Of a stretch of DNA of 64,000 nt, positions 1 through 11,339 are shown one piece after another; position 1 is the stretch's first letter; each line of letters opens with the position of its first letter. Origin of the DNA: Coriaria nepalensis (taxonomy: Eukaryota; Streptophyta; Magnoliopsida; Cucurbitales; Coriariaceae); assembly GCA_027186245.1 (NCBI GenBank), contig CP114495.1:6959001-7023000 (forward strand). The letters run 5' to 3'. A program made the translations under genes and the position numbers. Below the pieces are notes generated by a model, which saw only the letters and a list, made by a program, of their open reading frames with translations, was not told the origin of the DNA and did no database searches.

Positions 1-1100
1 CTTACAAAATCGACATTAGTGCCAGATATGGCTGTTTCACTTTCAACCATGAAGGATTAGCCTTTTGTAAATGATACCATGTGAAATTACAATTAAGTGA
101 TATAAAATTTATATATTGCATTAAGAATGATTCACTCCTTTAAATAAAATACAGTAGGAAAATAAAGCTCCTAAAAGTTAGGCCCCAAAATCAAGAATAT
201 ACAAAGAAATATAACTAACAATTCTAGTGATAATTATTTGCTTTAAACGCACAGTTAACTCGATCAAATATAAGTGTATTTGATTTTGTCCACATATATT
301 AAAGGTTAATGGATTAGATTATTAATTAAATTTGTATAAGTCAAATTAATCAAATGGTTGATTAATATTTATGGGTTAAGATCCATGGAGGTGCCCCACC
401 ATACAATTGGTTAAAGCCCATTTGTTTTCTTAAGTGAGTTAAGTAAATCTTTATTATAAAAAAAATTTAATGTGATTATGAAATTTTATATCTGCGGTAC
501 CCGATAAATAGAGCATGACAAAAAAATCCTTAATACAACATTGCCTCCACTTAAACAAAATAATGAGAGAAAAAGAGAGAGTTTTTCCCATCCATTTTTT
601 ATCACACCTTTTGAATCATATGTTGAATCATAAGGTAGAAAATTAACCGATCGAATGAATTGTGTGAATAACGATTAGAGAACAAATATATGAGTATCTC
701 ACACCATCTCTTCAAATGAGATATATAAATAGTATATAATGATCTTGCTATAGAATTAATGCATATTTAGAATATGATTCAAAAATTTTAAATTATTACT
801 TTAGTATCCATCGATTCCTAAGAACTTCATGTTTTTTATGGTAGCTAATTATTTGGAAGAAGAAGAATGAAAAAAAAATATTAAATAAAGTTAGAGGGGC
901 TTTTTCGAATTTTTTTTTTTATGTTTTCTTTTTTGAGTTTTTGACCAGAAGGATGAAAATAAAGTAAATATAAGTATTAATGTGAATCAACTAAAATAAG
1001 AAAAATGGTTAAAATAGGAGGACTAAAACAATATTTTAAACTAAAAGCAAAGACACTAAGTATACTAAAGACAAACGGCGCAGTATTGAGTCAATTGATT
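1..1100. other. AT-rich intergenic stretch, nothing recognised
   Basis: Very AT-rich sequence with homopolymer runs and stops in all frames. I see no coding similarity, tRNA fold or clear repeat structure. It lies upstream of the telo-box region that starts near 1150. Confidence 0.5.
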
Positions 1101-1154
1101 CTGTAAGGCTTACGGACGTTTGATTGAATCCTTATCGTCCGATGGTTGATGAAG

Positions 1155-1266
1155 AAACCCTAACGCGCAGCTGCCTCGTCTTTAAAATGTCTGATTATCT
1201 CTATCAGCCTTCTCATCCATTGCTGTGACCTCTCTCTAGCTCCTCTCTACTCTGAAGAAACCCTAG
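1155..1266 (+). promoter_or_regulatory. Two telo-box motifs in a promoter/leader-like stretch
   Basis: AAACCCTAA at 1155-1163 and AAACCCTAG at 1258-1266 match the plant telo-box, which is common in promoters of ribosomal-protein, translation-factor and snoRNA genes. The surrounding sequence is CT-rich like a plant 5' leader (CTCTCTCTAGCTCC near 1230). About 170 bp downstream lies a box C/D snoRNA-like sequence on the same strand, so this may be its promoter or the first exon of a host transcript. Motif identity is seen directly; promoter function is inference. Confidence 0.45.
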
Positions 1267-1428
1267 CTAGAGAATACCGCTTTCTTCATCCAAGTCTTCT
1301 CTAACTTTTGTATTTTCTTCCTAAATTTGTTTTTATTTACTCCGATTCCATTTTACTTCGATCATCTGCTCAAATTTTTCATCCCAATCTTTCTTAACAA
1401 GTTTTATTTTTCCTCCTTCGAATTCTTT

Positions 1429-1530
1429 TGGCTGTGATGACTCCATGAAATTCAAGCTCAACAGACCGGAATGCAGGTTTCACTCCTAGGAGTGGGATTT
1501 GCGTGTCGACGACCCCGCTGAGCTGAGCCA
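1429..1530 (+). ncRNA. Candidate box C/D snoRNA
   Basis: A perfect box C, GTGATGA, lies at 1434-1440 and a box D, CTGA, at 1523-1526. They are flanked by complementary 5-bp terminal-stem sequences, TGGCT at 1429-1433 and AGCCA at 1526-1530 (the last base of box D is shared with the stem). The size, about 100 nt, and this layout are those of a box C/D 2'-O-methylation guide. A second CTGA sits at 1518-1521. A 14-base palindrome (CACTCCTAGGAGTG) lies in the middle and could form an internal hairpin. Telo-boxes upstream fit plant snoRNA genes. I did not find a convincing internal C'/D' pair and could not identify an rRNA target, so the family is unknown. Confidence 0.45.
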
Positions 1531-2900
1531 TATCTTACATCTCTTACCTCGTTCGAGTTTTCAATCTTCTTTTCATGTTGATTTAGATTTTCTGAATCTG
1601 TTGTTTGTGTTGAGAAATGGAATGATACAATGATGATATATAAGCTCCCTCTTCTGATTTAATGGTTGAGGAAAATGCTGGCAGAATCGAACCTAAAACT
1701 CTTTGCCATATCTGAGTATCATATCAAATTTTTATTTATTTATTTTTGTTTTCTTCATGTTTGATTGGTTTATAGTATGAGTAGATGGGGATGAAGCAAT
1801 AGAATATAATCCAACACTTGATCTGAGATAATTGTTTGTTGATTATCATTTGATGCTAATTAATGTTCTTCTGAATCTACTTATACTGCTTACCTTCATT
1901 GCTTCATCGAATTGGTTTTATTTTCTTCATGTTTTCTTGGTTTAGTTATCAGTTTCATTAAATGTGTGATGGTTTTTGGTTTTTGACTAATCATGTGATG
2001 AACTGGAAAAAAATTCTTAGGACACCTTCCTACACAGATATATTTGCTGTGGATGAGAATAAAATTCCTTTCTGATGATGATAGCTAACATATCCTTTCC
2101 ATTTTGTCATGTATGCTAAATTTGTGTCGAAACAAGAGATCTTCGATATTGGTTTCTTGCTGTTTTATATATTGCTGCAATGGCTATAAGATTCCATCTA
2201 TTAAAACTAGAGAGGCCTTTGTTCGGTTTGGACCGACATATCATTTAAAAAAAAACATGTATAAGGTGCAATAGTAAGCAGTCCAACCAACACATGTCAT
2301 CTCTGAGTGAACAAGTAGCATCTCTGAATCCCTTCAGTCGATATAGTCTGACGTTATGCCTCTTCGCTTGGTGTTGGTTGTAATGACAAGAGGAGTATCG
2401 GGCAAAGAGACATTAGCAGAAGAAGTAGATCCAACATGATAACAATCATACGAAATCAATTGGCAATATAAATATTGATAACACATTGATCAATCAAAGA
2501 GAGATATTAAACCTTGATTGTACAGAAGGAATTGCTAAGATAAAACCTGATTAAGAAGGGAAGCGAGAATGCTTAGCTTCGACTGAGAGCTTGAATCCTC
2601 TTGTCGGCAGAAGCAAAATTTGTAAACAACTTCTGTAAGGGAAATTCCCAATGTTGTTGAATCCCCATCTTGTTGGCTGAAATCATGATTTTCTACAAAG
2701 TTGGCCATGTTGAAATCAAAGAGATGATGAGCCACAAAAGCAAGTGATACGACAGAAATTCACTAGAAAGGAAACGCCGAAAAACCGTGGGAACCGGTCG
2801 AAGAACGTAAAAAGCCAGTCTAAAAATAGATGAACCGAATTGCAGTGGTAGAATACATCTGTGCATATCTTACAGAAATTTTATCTACGAAATAACTAAT
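1531..2900. other. Intronic or intergenic stretch with one unrecognised minus ORF
   Basis: From 1531 to 2300 the sequence is T-rich and intron-like, possibly the transcribed continuation of the telo-box unit. A 66-residue minus-strand frame (2735 down to 2535, start MAHHLFDFNMANFVEN) is open, but I recognise no family, and it has no convincing splice partners. Nothing else is supported here. Confidence 0.3.
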
Positions 2901-2919
2901 CATACATAAATATGTGCTG

Positions 2920-4270
2920 TTACAAAAGGAAAAGTAGAGGTAAGCTAGATGTTAAAACCCGAATGGTGAGTCATTTCAAGGCATTCGCTCCTATGTTTTT
3001 GCAGACTTCCAAAAGTCGTCCCACCTCAGCTCTACGACCTTGAAGCCACGACTAAATCGTCGTCTTTTGTAGGGCCACATAAGAGAATATTTGACTTTGA
3101 AAACTGAAAACAAATTCTCTATAATTGATGTTGTTTTCTGTTTTTCTTGGATATTCCTTAAATAGATTATTAGGATGTTGAATTGGATTGATCTGAGGTA
3201 CACTCAATTCATGGGTATATCAGTAGCCTCTCTTATCGCTATGGTTTGGTCATTATGATCTCCTGAAGATGAAGCTTCATATGTCGATGTTGGCCATTGA
3301 AACGATACTGTTTTTCTATTGCTAATTACCAAAGTTCTATCACTAATAGTAGTAGTAGTAAGTACCCGGTTTCTGATCAATTTGCTCATCAATCTTGTCT
3401 GCTTTTACCCGTTGTGCGCCCTCATTTCCAGTTGCTTTTACCTCCTGTACAGACTCGTCGTCCTTTCCAATTTGCACCAGTCTCCTCCACTTGTTCGATT
3501 TGCTCTACCCATTTTTCTGATGAACTTTCATCTTCGTATCGCTCCCCAACTGCAAGCATGTTTACATCCTTTTCTGATCTCGATGCCGACATTGTCTTTG
3601 ACAACCTAGTGTTCATAGAACTATACAAGAATGTTGATAGCCATGGTTAATAAGAATACAAATTATCAACTGGGCTCGAGGAATACAGTGGGAGATTCAA
3701 ATTAACTATTTCAATGAAAGAAAGGATTTTTCATTTTAATTCTCTGTAAGACAAAATATTAAATAACAATCTGCATATTATGTACATATCTGAATAAAAT
3801 TGCTAACTTGCCTGTCACTATGTTCCTCTTCTGTTTGGTCCCTCGTGATTGCGCTCGAACAATCTGTGTATGCTGCAGAAACTGTAGAAGATGATGCCCC
3901 ACTTGGTATTGTTGGGGTTGAGTAATAGTGATATTTTCAGTAGTTTTGCTCACATTTCAGTAGTTAAATTTGTTTTGTGTGTTCTCCAACTGGATTGTAT
4001 TGTTTGAACCAACTGCACCAATTCCATTTACTACGGTGGAATCACTGTTGGCTGCAAGAGTACTCCGATTAGTATGGTCATTTCATGAGGCTGGAATTTC
4101 ATCTTTTTGTATTGCCTGAGACAAAACCAACTCCTCATTGCTGATTGAAGAATCGGTTTCATCATCTGTGCATTTCCCTTCAGTATTACCTTGCTCAACA
4201 AGTTGCTTATTCTGCTATTCAATGCAACCATATTGAAATGCAATTTCAAATAAGCAAGCATTGTCAGAAT
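2920..4270 (-). pseudogene. Decayed formin-linker unit, copy 1 of the array
   Basis: This is a minus-strand remnant of the gene that is complete at 14843-17877. Conserved pieces in order are the peptide around NGIGAVGSN (plus coordinates near 4010-4050), the adjoining NTQNKFNY (near 3965-4000; the intact gene has HSKNKFNYGE), a middle acidic/serine-rich stretch (3630-3420), the segment VISNRKTVSFQWPTS (3392-3330; intact copy LLISRRKLLSFRTIS), and a conserved 3' end near 2925-3060. Frames change between pieces and stops interrupt them, so no full protein can be made. The PTEN-like and C2 exons of the parent are absent upstream. Function is not expected. Confidence 0.65.
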
Positions 4271-5200
4271 TTGTGAAGTGTTCTTTAAATTCTTAGAAAA
4301 AACTTGATTTCTATTTCATAGAAGGCTTACCTGCATAATGCAGTATACATGCTTAAATAGACTAATAAACTGAATACAAGACAAAGGGCTAAGCTAAATA
4401 AAGTAAATACAAACACAACTTTAAGCAACAAAAGAAACTTACCCTAAAACAGCAAAAACACAATCTGGAAGTACTGAAAAGGTACAGTGCACCAGCTTAA
4501 GCACTAATTTTGCAGACTTCTTGCGCAAGCTGTCAAACTGCACAAGTAAACAAAACATATTCCAACTGTATTCTAGCTCCCAAATCAATCTCTACCTTCA
4601 TAAACATCCAAACAAACTTGCTGGGTAAAGAAAGCGACGAAGCAGATTTGAGTTAAGCCTCAGACCTCAACTAGAGATACCCAACCTTCAAACTAAATTG
4701 AAAACTTGAAAAACATATAAAACACGCTACACTGATCCGATTGATCAGCTCATACTTGTGCCTATTGGAGTCAATGCCGTTTGATCAAAGATGCCAAAAG
4801 TCAACCTCTGACTTGTTTATCCAATTACGCAAAATAGCCATGCTCTAACAAGCATGAATTTAGCAGATTAGCAATTCACCTTTTCCAGAAGTGTCTCTTC
4901 TCGGTTGCTCCTTTCTACACTGGTTGTTGGAGGACAGTAAATCTCCATTGCACACTCATTACTATATGAATTCAGACAGCGGGGATCAAATCACTACTTC
5001 ACATTTTGACTTGTCTCTGTTTCGCGGGAATCCGAGTGTGTATTATTCTGAAGGGCAAATGGTTAAAAATAATCTAACCTAAAACTGTGAAAAAAAATCT
5101 GAAGTTTATCCTTCTAAATTATTTAATTTCTTTTTACTAAAAATACGAATTTTAGAAATCGAACCCCAACCTCTACTTGAAAAATAATAATATTTGATAA
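4271..5200. other. Intergenic, nothing recognised
   Basis: Mixed sequence between the formin-linker remnant and a copia remnant. The only open stretch of note (63 residues from 4891, plus strand) resembles nothing I know. It may be former intron of the unit to its left. Confidence 0.35.
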
Positions 5201-6490
5201 ATTTGAAACTATTGTAAATAAAAGAGAAATGACAAGAGAAAAGTATGAAGAGAGTAGAGAGAATGGAGAATTCCTATTTCTTGTTATGATTTGATTATAT
5301 CTATAGTACTTCTATTTATAGGATAATGTTGGTATGCCAAAATCCAATAATTAATTACAACGATAATGAATCAAATAAAGAGGGAATTAAATATAGAACT
5401 GGAAGATCTAAAAGTTGAAGAGATGGAATAGGATTCTAATGAATATCTATTTATAATAGTTATTCATAATACTAATTTTTGGATGTCCATACGAGAAGTT
5501 GTCTCGTAAAACCTTTTACTATGAAAATTTAGTGGGAACAAATTTGATAAATGAAAAATAATACATTATTCTTGTTTAATATACATATTAAAAATTGGCT
5601 CATCAGAAACCTTATTAAGGAAATATAGTGGGATAAAACCTTAGTTAAGAGAAAAAGAGTGCAATGCTATTTATTCTCTCTCATGGAGACATCACATTAA
5701 GTCTTTAAACTCAGGTTCGAACAAATATGTAGAATATATCACCATATCTATCAATATCATGTGTGAAGATCAATATCATGTTTATTTTCTTTTGATAAAT
5801 GCCCCCTTTAATTGGGCTATGTATGCGGTATTGTTTTCATATAATATAGTTGAAGTCCCTTTGTTGGAAGATAAATTACTCATTCCTTGAATATGTTAAG
5901 TCATCAATCTCAGCCATATGCATTCTCGACTTGCCTCATGGATTGCGAGTATTTCAGCATGATTTGATGAAGTTGCAACTAATGTTTGCTTTATAGATTT
6001 CTATGATATAGCACGGTATTACCACATGTCAATAGATAACATGTTTGAGATCGACCTCTGTTTGGATCAGATAAATATCTTGCATCAACATACCCAACTA
6101 ATTTTGGATTAAAATTATTTAAATAAAATAAGCACATATCGATTGTCCATCGAAGAAAATGAAAAACATGTTTAATTTTATTTTAATGTCTTCTTGTTGG
6201 AGAAGAACTATATCTTGCTAATAAATTTACAAAGCTATATCAGGTCGTGTATTATTAGCAAGATACATTAATGTATCTATTGCACTATGATATGGTACTT
6301 CAGGACCAAGTAATTGCTCGTTATCTTCTCGAGGTCGAAAATAATCATTTTTCACCTCAAGTAATCAAATAACAATTGGATTACTCAATGGATGTGCTTT
6401 ATCCATATAAAATTTCTTAAGGATTTTTTCTATGTAAGTTGACTGATGAATGAAAACTCTGTTTGGTAAATACTTGACCTTCCATCTTAT
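5200..6490 (-). mobile_element. Ty1-copia remnant: RNase H end and 3' region
   Basis: Read on the minus strand, 6480 to about 5750 gives broken matches to the copia RNase H region. First comes LLGPEVPYHSAIDTLMYLAN, followed by TRPDIA; further along are peptides corresponding to the ADAG/S-K-Q-T and HAEI segments, with stops and frameshifts. Downstream (5460-5700) is the 3' untranslated region often seen in plant copia elements, with CGAGAAGTTGTCTCGTAAAA and AGTGGGATAAAACC type blocks. Integrase and most of reverse transcriptase are missing. It is dead and old. Confidence 0.7.
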
Positions 6491-6799
6491 TGTATTTCTA
6501 GAAAATCTTAGGGTATGGAAGTGAATATAATTAGAAAATCTTAAGGATATTTTCTCGTTTTATATTAAGGAGGTGAATATAATTAGTAATAAAATAGTGG
6601 GAGATACCAAAAATTTTGTATGAGTTTTGAAATTTTCTACGCATGTTTACTTGTATTGTTGTGTTTTGTTTCTATGTGTTCTATAATTTGCAATGTTTGA
6701 TAAAATGAAATTGATACTTAAAATAAAATAAGTTGGTTGAAACCAATTTTAAAGACTAGTATATATATATGAGAATCATTCTCAGGTATGAACATTTGC

Positions 6800-8540
6800 T
6801 TAATGTTATGAATCAACCGGTCATGCAAATCCCGCTTGAGGGATCAAATGCTGAAATAATGGTTGCATGGAATAAGTAGCTTGAGCGAGATAATAAGGTC
6901 CGATGAACTATGCTTGCATCGATGAAAGATGAGATTGAAAATTCAGTACTGTTGAGATTATCAATAACCTTGAAAATATGTATGTGGATGATAATCGAAG
7001 GGATAGCGGTGAACAAAGATGACTGAGGGCACCTCTGTTAGTGAACAAGTACATGAGATGATTTCTTACATCAATGAGCTAGAAAGTTTAGGCTCGGAAA
7101 TGGATACTAAGCTGATGATTGACTTAGTATTGCAATCACTCTCTGATTCATTCACTTCATTTATACATAAATCTCAGAGGGTTAAAATTGACATGAACTT
7201 GAAAGAGTTGTATAAGTGTGTACAAATAGCAGAGGACTTCATCGAGAAAAGAAAAGAGGGAAATTGTTTCCATATTAGAGAATATGGACATTGGAAAAGA
7301 GATTGCAAGAAGTGTCTTGCAAGTCTTAAAAGGCATAGTGATGCCACTTTAAGTATGTTCATGATTGAGATTAACCTTTCTTTCCATGATTTTTCTACTT
7401 GGGTATTGGATATTGGTTGTGGATCTCACATTTGTAATAATTTTAGAACTTAAAAAGTAGACAAATCTTGAAGAAAGGTGGAAGTCAACCTACGAGCTAG
7501 AAATGGAACTAAAGCAACGAGCTAGAAATGAAGCTAATGTTGTTGTTTTAGTTGTAGACATTTATAGTTCGGTTTTTTCTTCAGGCTTAGCTTTAAGTTT
7601 GAGACATTGTTATTTTGCACTAAATCTCATCTGAAATATTGTCTATGTTTCCAAACTTGATGAAGAGGCTTTGTTTTTTCTATCAAGGATAATATTTTGA
7701 GTTTCCATTTTGATGGATTATTTTATTAAAGTCATTCCTTAAATAAAGGTGTGTATGTCTTAAATTTAAAAAATGAAACTTGTCTCAATAATGAACATAT
7801 CAAGAAAAAAAGTTTGATGCAAATCAAATATATCCATGACATTGTCAGTTAGGTCATGCTAATGAAACAATAATTCAAAAGTTGAATAAAAATGGATACT
7901 TAGATCTATTCGATTTGGAAACTATGCCAAATTGTAAATCTTGTTTATTAGGCAAGATGATCAAATGTTCTTTGTGGAACTGGATAAAGACAAGCCGAGT
8001 TGTTAAGCCTAATATATATTAGTATGTGGGCATATGTCAACTCCAGCTATAAGTGGTTTTTCGTACTTTATCATATTCATTAATAATCTCTCTCAATTTG
8101 GCCATATTTATCTTATGAAGCATAAATTCGAATCATTTGAGAAATTCAAGGAATACAATAATGAAGTAGCAAAACAACTAGGCAAAAGTATTAAAAACTT
8201 CGATTAGATTGAGGTGGTGAATACGTGAGCTTTGAGTTTCTTTGACTATCTAAAAGAGAATGGTATAATCTCACAATGGATCCCTCCCCGAACATCACAG
8301 TTGAATCGTATGTCTGAGATGAGAAATTAAATCCTCTTAAAGATGGTTCAGTTTATGATGAGTTTTATCGATCTACCTCTGTCTTTCTAGGGGATATGCC
8401 CTAGGCGCAAGCATGATCCATTATGCCTCGTCATCTTCGATCAACCACTTGTCTTAAGCGACTCTCTCCTTATTAGTAACATCATCTCCAAGAATGTTTA
8501 TGACTTTTTAGGTAAGAACTTCTAAAAGCTTTTCATACCT
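6800..8540 (+). mobile_element. Ty1-copia remnant: gag, zinc knuckle, protease and integrase start
   Basis: A plus-strand copia polyprotein in several frames. The 144-residue open piece at 7019-7453 covers gag (VSEQVHEMISYINELESLG), a damaged CCHC knuckle (YGHWKRDCKK) and the start of the protease with WVLDIGCGSHIC, where the usual active-site D-T/S-G has become D-I-G. Further on are the GAG-pre-integrase signature (CQLGHANE, then CKSCLLGKM, 7840-7960) and integrase pieces (8050-8540). Stops are frequent after 7450. It is not part of the copia piece to the left, which is on the opposite strand. Confidence 0.8.
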
Positions 8541-9715
8541 GAGAACAATTCTTAGTTACCTTCGCCAATCCTGATAGTTAGATCCAACCAACTTATTTTG
8601 TTCCAATATAGATCTTAATGAACTATTTCTTCATGAATGATTTAGAAAAAAAACAAACAATTCAACACAAAAGTAATTTAGTATATTTTCATCAAATACT
8701 AAAATTAAGAGTCTATTTAATTTTGGTTAGATTTTCACTATTTTTATACAATGCATGTTATCCCTTTTCCATGAATCGAGAGAACACACTTTTCTCTTAG
8801 TGGTAGAGGACGTCCATATGAATACCATAATTTCATGTGCCAACTAACCATATCTACACTAGTTAAGCTTAACATAAAATGTTTGTGTGACATAACATCT
8901 GCTCGAACAATACTTCTACATGTCATAGCCAAGTAGTACTAGGAGGATGGTGGAAGATGTTGTTTTAAGAGTGAATAAATGAAAAATAGTTATAAGTGAA
9001 ATTGAAAATGCAAAAATAAAAATGAAGTGTATAAAAATATGTCAATTTTATTAATTTTAAATTATTTCCAGTAACGGCCATCGAAGGTAGATGCAATAAA
9101 GGGGTTGATTTAGGTGATAATAAGGGGGTGGATTTATTTAAAAAAATGATTTAAAAAAATTAAGTGGGTTAAAGAGTTAAAAGTAAAATTTGAGGTTAAA
9201 AATATAAAATATGAATAGGTAGAGGTTAACAAAGAGTTTAAAAGACTTGTAAGAGAGATAAAGTTTTAACTTTTTATACTTTAAAGAGATATTTATGAAA
9301 CATGATAGTTTAAGAGAGGTTTTAAAAATATAATAGTAGTTTGAGAAAGTAAATCTAATTTGGCTTTTTTTTTTTCTCCTTCAATTCCTATTTAATCCAG
9401 TTTTTGTCTTTTTAATTTTTTTGGCCAAAACAAAAACCGAACAATGTCGATTCAAAGAATCTCAACTGATAAGGATGAAACTAAAAAGCACTAAATGCAA
9501 ACTTTGTGTAGCCATTCTTTATGAGAACCCTAATTTTATTTACTTAAAATAAATAACACCAGAAATAATTAGTCAATTTTACCCTATTAAAATAGGCTCA
9601 TTAATCAAAGAAAAAAATAAATAAATAAAGAACTATGCCTCAACATCTTACTAAATATTTCTACATAAATGCCAAATCAAACACTACTATACATCCTAAG
9701 TAAAAGCAATCCCCA
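8541..9715. other. Intergenic, nothing recognised
   Basis: AT-rich DNA without recognisable coding or repeat structure. Short open frames near 8620-8930 on both strands show no family resemblance. Confidence 0.4.
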
Positions 9716-9850
9716 TCCTTCTCCAAACTAAAAGGAAAAGCCACGGCTAGACCTCCTTTGCTCTTATATGTTCTTACAGGCTCCTAAACGCTCTGTTGGC
9801 TTAACTCCACCATCTAGAAGCCGCAGCTTCGTAGTCGTCTTGATGAATTG
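9716..9850 (-). pseudogene. 3'-end-only fragment of the formin-derived unit, copy 2
   Basis: About 135 bp aligning by eye to the 3' ends of the other three units. Shared blocks are CCTTCTCCAAACTAAAAGGA (compare 9892-9915 and 14855-14880), AGACCTCCTTTGCTCTTA (compare 9957-9975 and 14928-14945), and a CTCCTAAA...CTC...CTTCG tail (compare 9990-10030 and 14950-15010). Nothing of the coding linker is left. It shows that the array once had at least four units. Confidence 0.55.
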
Positions 9851-9879
9851 TTCGAAATATTATATCAAATCCTTACAAA

Positions 9880-11190
9880 ACCCCCCTCCTTGTCCTCCTC
9901 CAAAACAAAAGGAAAAGCAAAGGAAATGTAACTGTTAAACATGGGTTGGTGAGCCAAGACCTCCTTTCCTCTTAGGTTTTTACATGCTCCTAAAAGTCAG
10001 TCTCAACTCCACAACCTCGAACCCTCAACTTCGTCATTGTCTTTTTTCATCCCATATATGAGAATATCTTACCTTGAAAATCAATGATGAATTTTTCGTA
10101 ATTGATGTTCATTTCTAAGTCTTCTGTGTATTCCCTAAATGGATAACTTGGATATTTAACTAGTTTGATTTGACTCATACTAGGTAGATTTCATTCATTA
10201 AGCATATGATCAGAACCCTCTCTTATCGCTAGAGTTTGGTTGGTAATATGTTCTAAAGATGAAACTTGATCCATTGATGTGGGTCGAAGTGGTATTAATT
10301 TTCTACGGCTAATTACCAGCATTCTTGCATCACTAGTAGCAGTACCATGTTTCTTTATTTGCTCATCCCCCTTTTCTTCTTGTGCATTCCTCAGCTCAGA
10401 GTGCTTCAGTGGCTCTTCTACTGACCCATTATCCTTTTTGATTACCTCCATAGTTTTCTCCACTTGTTTGATTTGCTTAATGCAATTTTCTAATGAATTT
10501 TCATCTTTGTACGACCCTTCACTAAGTATAGATATATTTAAATTCTAGAGAGCTCAATTCCAATTTTGAATTTGACAACCCATTGGTTAGGAAGCTACAT
10601 AATAATACAAGGGGCCATGGTTAGTTATAGATTATTTTAATACTAATGTGACAACAAAAAATTATGCTATACTTACCCATTTGAATTATTGCCAACTTTC
10701 CTGTCATAATGCTCCTCTTTCGTGTGGTCCATTCGTATTGTTGCCGATGTTGAGTAATGGCAATTAGTCTGAACAGTTTTGCTCATCTCTCCATAATTCA
10801 ATTTGTTTTTTGTGTTCTCCATCTAGATTGTATTTGATATGACTCTACCGATTCCATGAACTGTACCAGAAAGCCCACTTTTTGCAGCATTACTCTGATC
10901 ATCTTGATCAATTCCTACGATCGATGTTTCAGCCTTTGGTTCCGTCTTGAGTGATAACAATTCTTCAAAGCTAATCAAAAAATTTCTTTCACTAGAAGTA
11001 CATTGTATTGATCCGACCACACCAATTCCACCTGTAGTAGTAGAATTCACACTAGTTGTAGGACTACTTTGAAGATCATGATCAGTTCTAAAGCCTGATA
11101 TTTTGGGCGAAATCGGCTCTTCAATACTAGCCAAGGAATTTCTTTCAGACCCACCTCTTTGAAGATATTGCTCTTCAAATGTTTTCAAGA
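9880..11190 (-). pseudogene. Formin-linker unit, copy 3, behind the RNL fragment
   Basis: Minus-strand remnant of the linker of the 14843-17877 gene. One frame (11188-10823, 121 residues) carries two tandem versions of a module with the pattern SERN..L.S.EE, D.D.QS and GIG.V.S, so the linker itself has an internal duplication here. It continues into the conserved ENTKNKLNYGEMSKTVQ segment (10820-10770), then a break, then VISRRKLIPLRPTSMDQVSS (10463-10191 frame) and the shared 3' end (to about 9885). Frameshifts separate the pieces. The upstream PTEN-C2 exons are missing and instead an RPW8/NB-ARC fragment precedes it on the same strand. Confidence 0.65.
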
Positions 11191-11339
11191 TTCATGGTTG
11201 GTCATTGCCATGATATCCAATATGATTTCATCCAACCGAATAATGTCGAAAACTCTCACCTTCCTCGAATAACACCCTTCATCATTCGTCATGTGAAATT
11301 CATAAGTTCCATCATCTGCCAGAATGCGACGAGATATTT

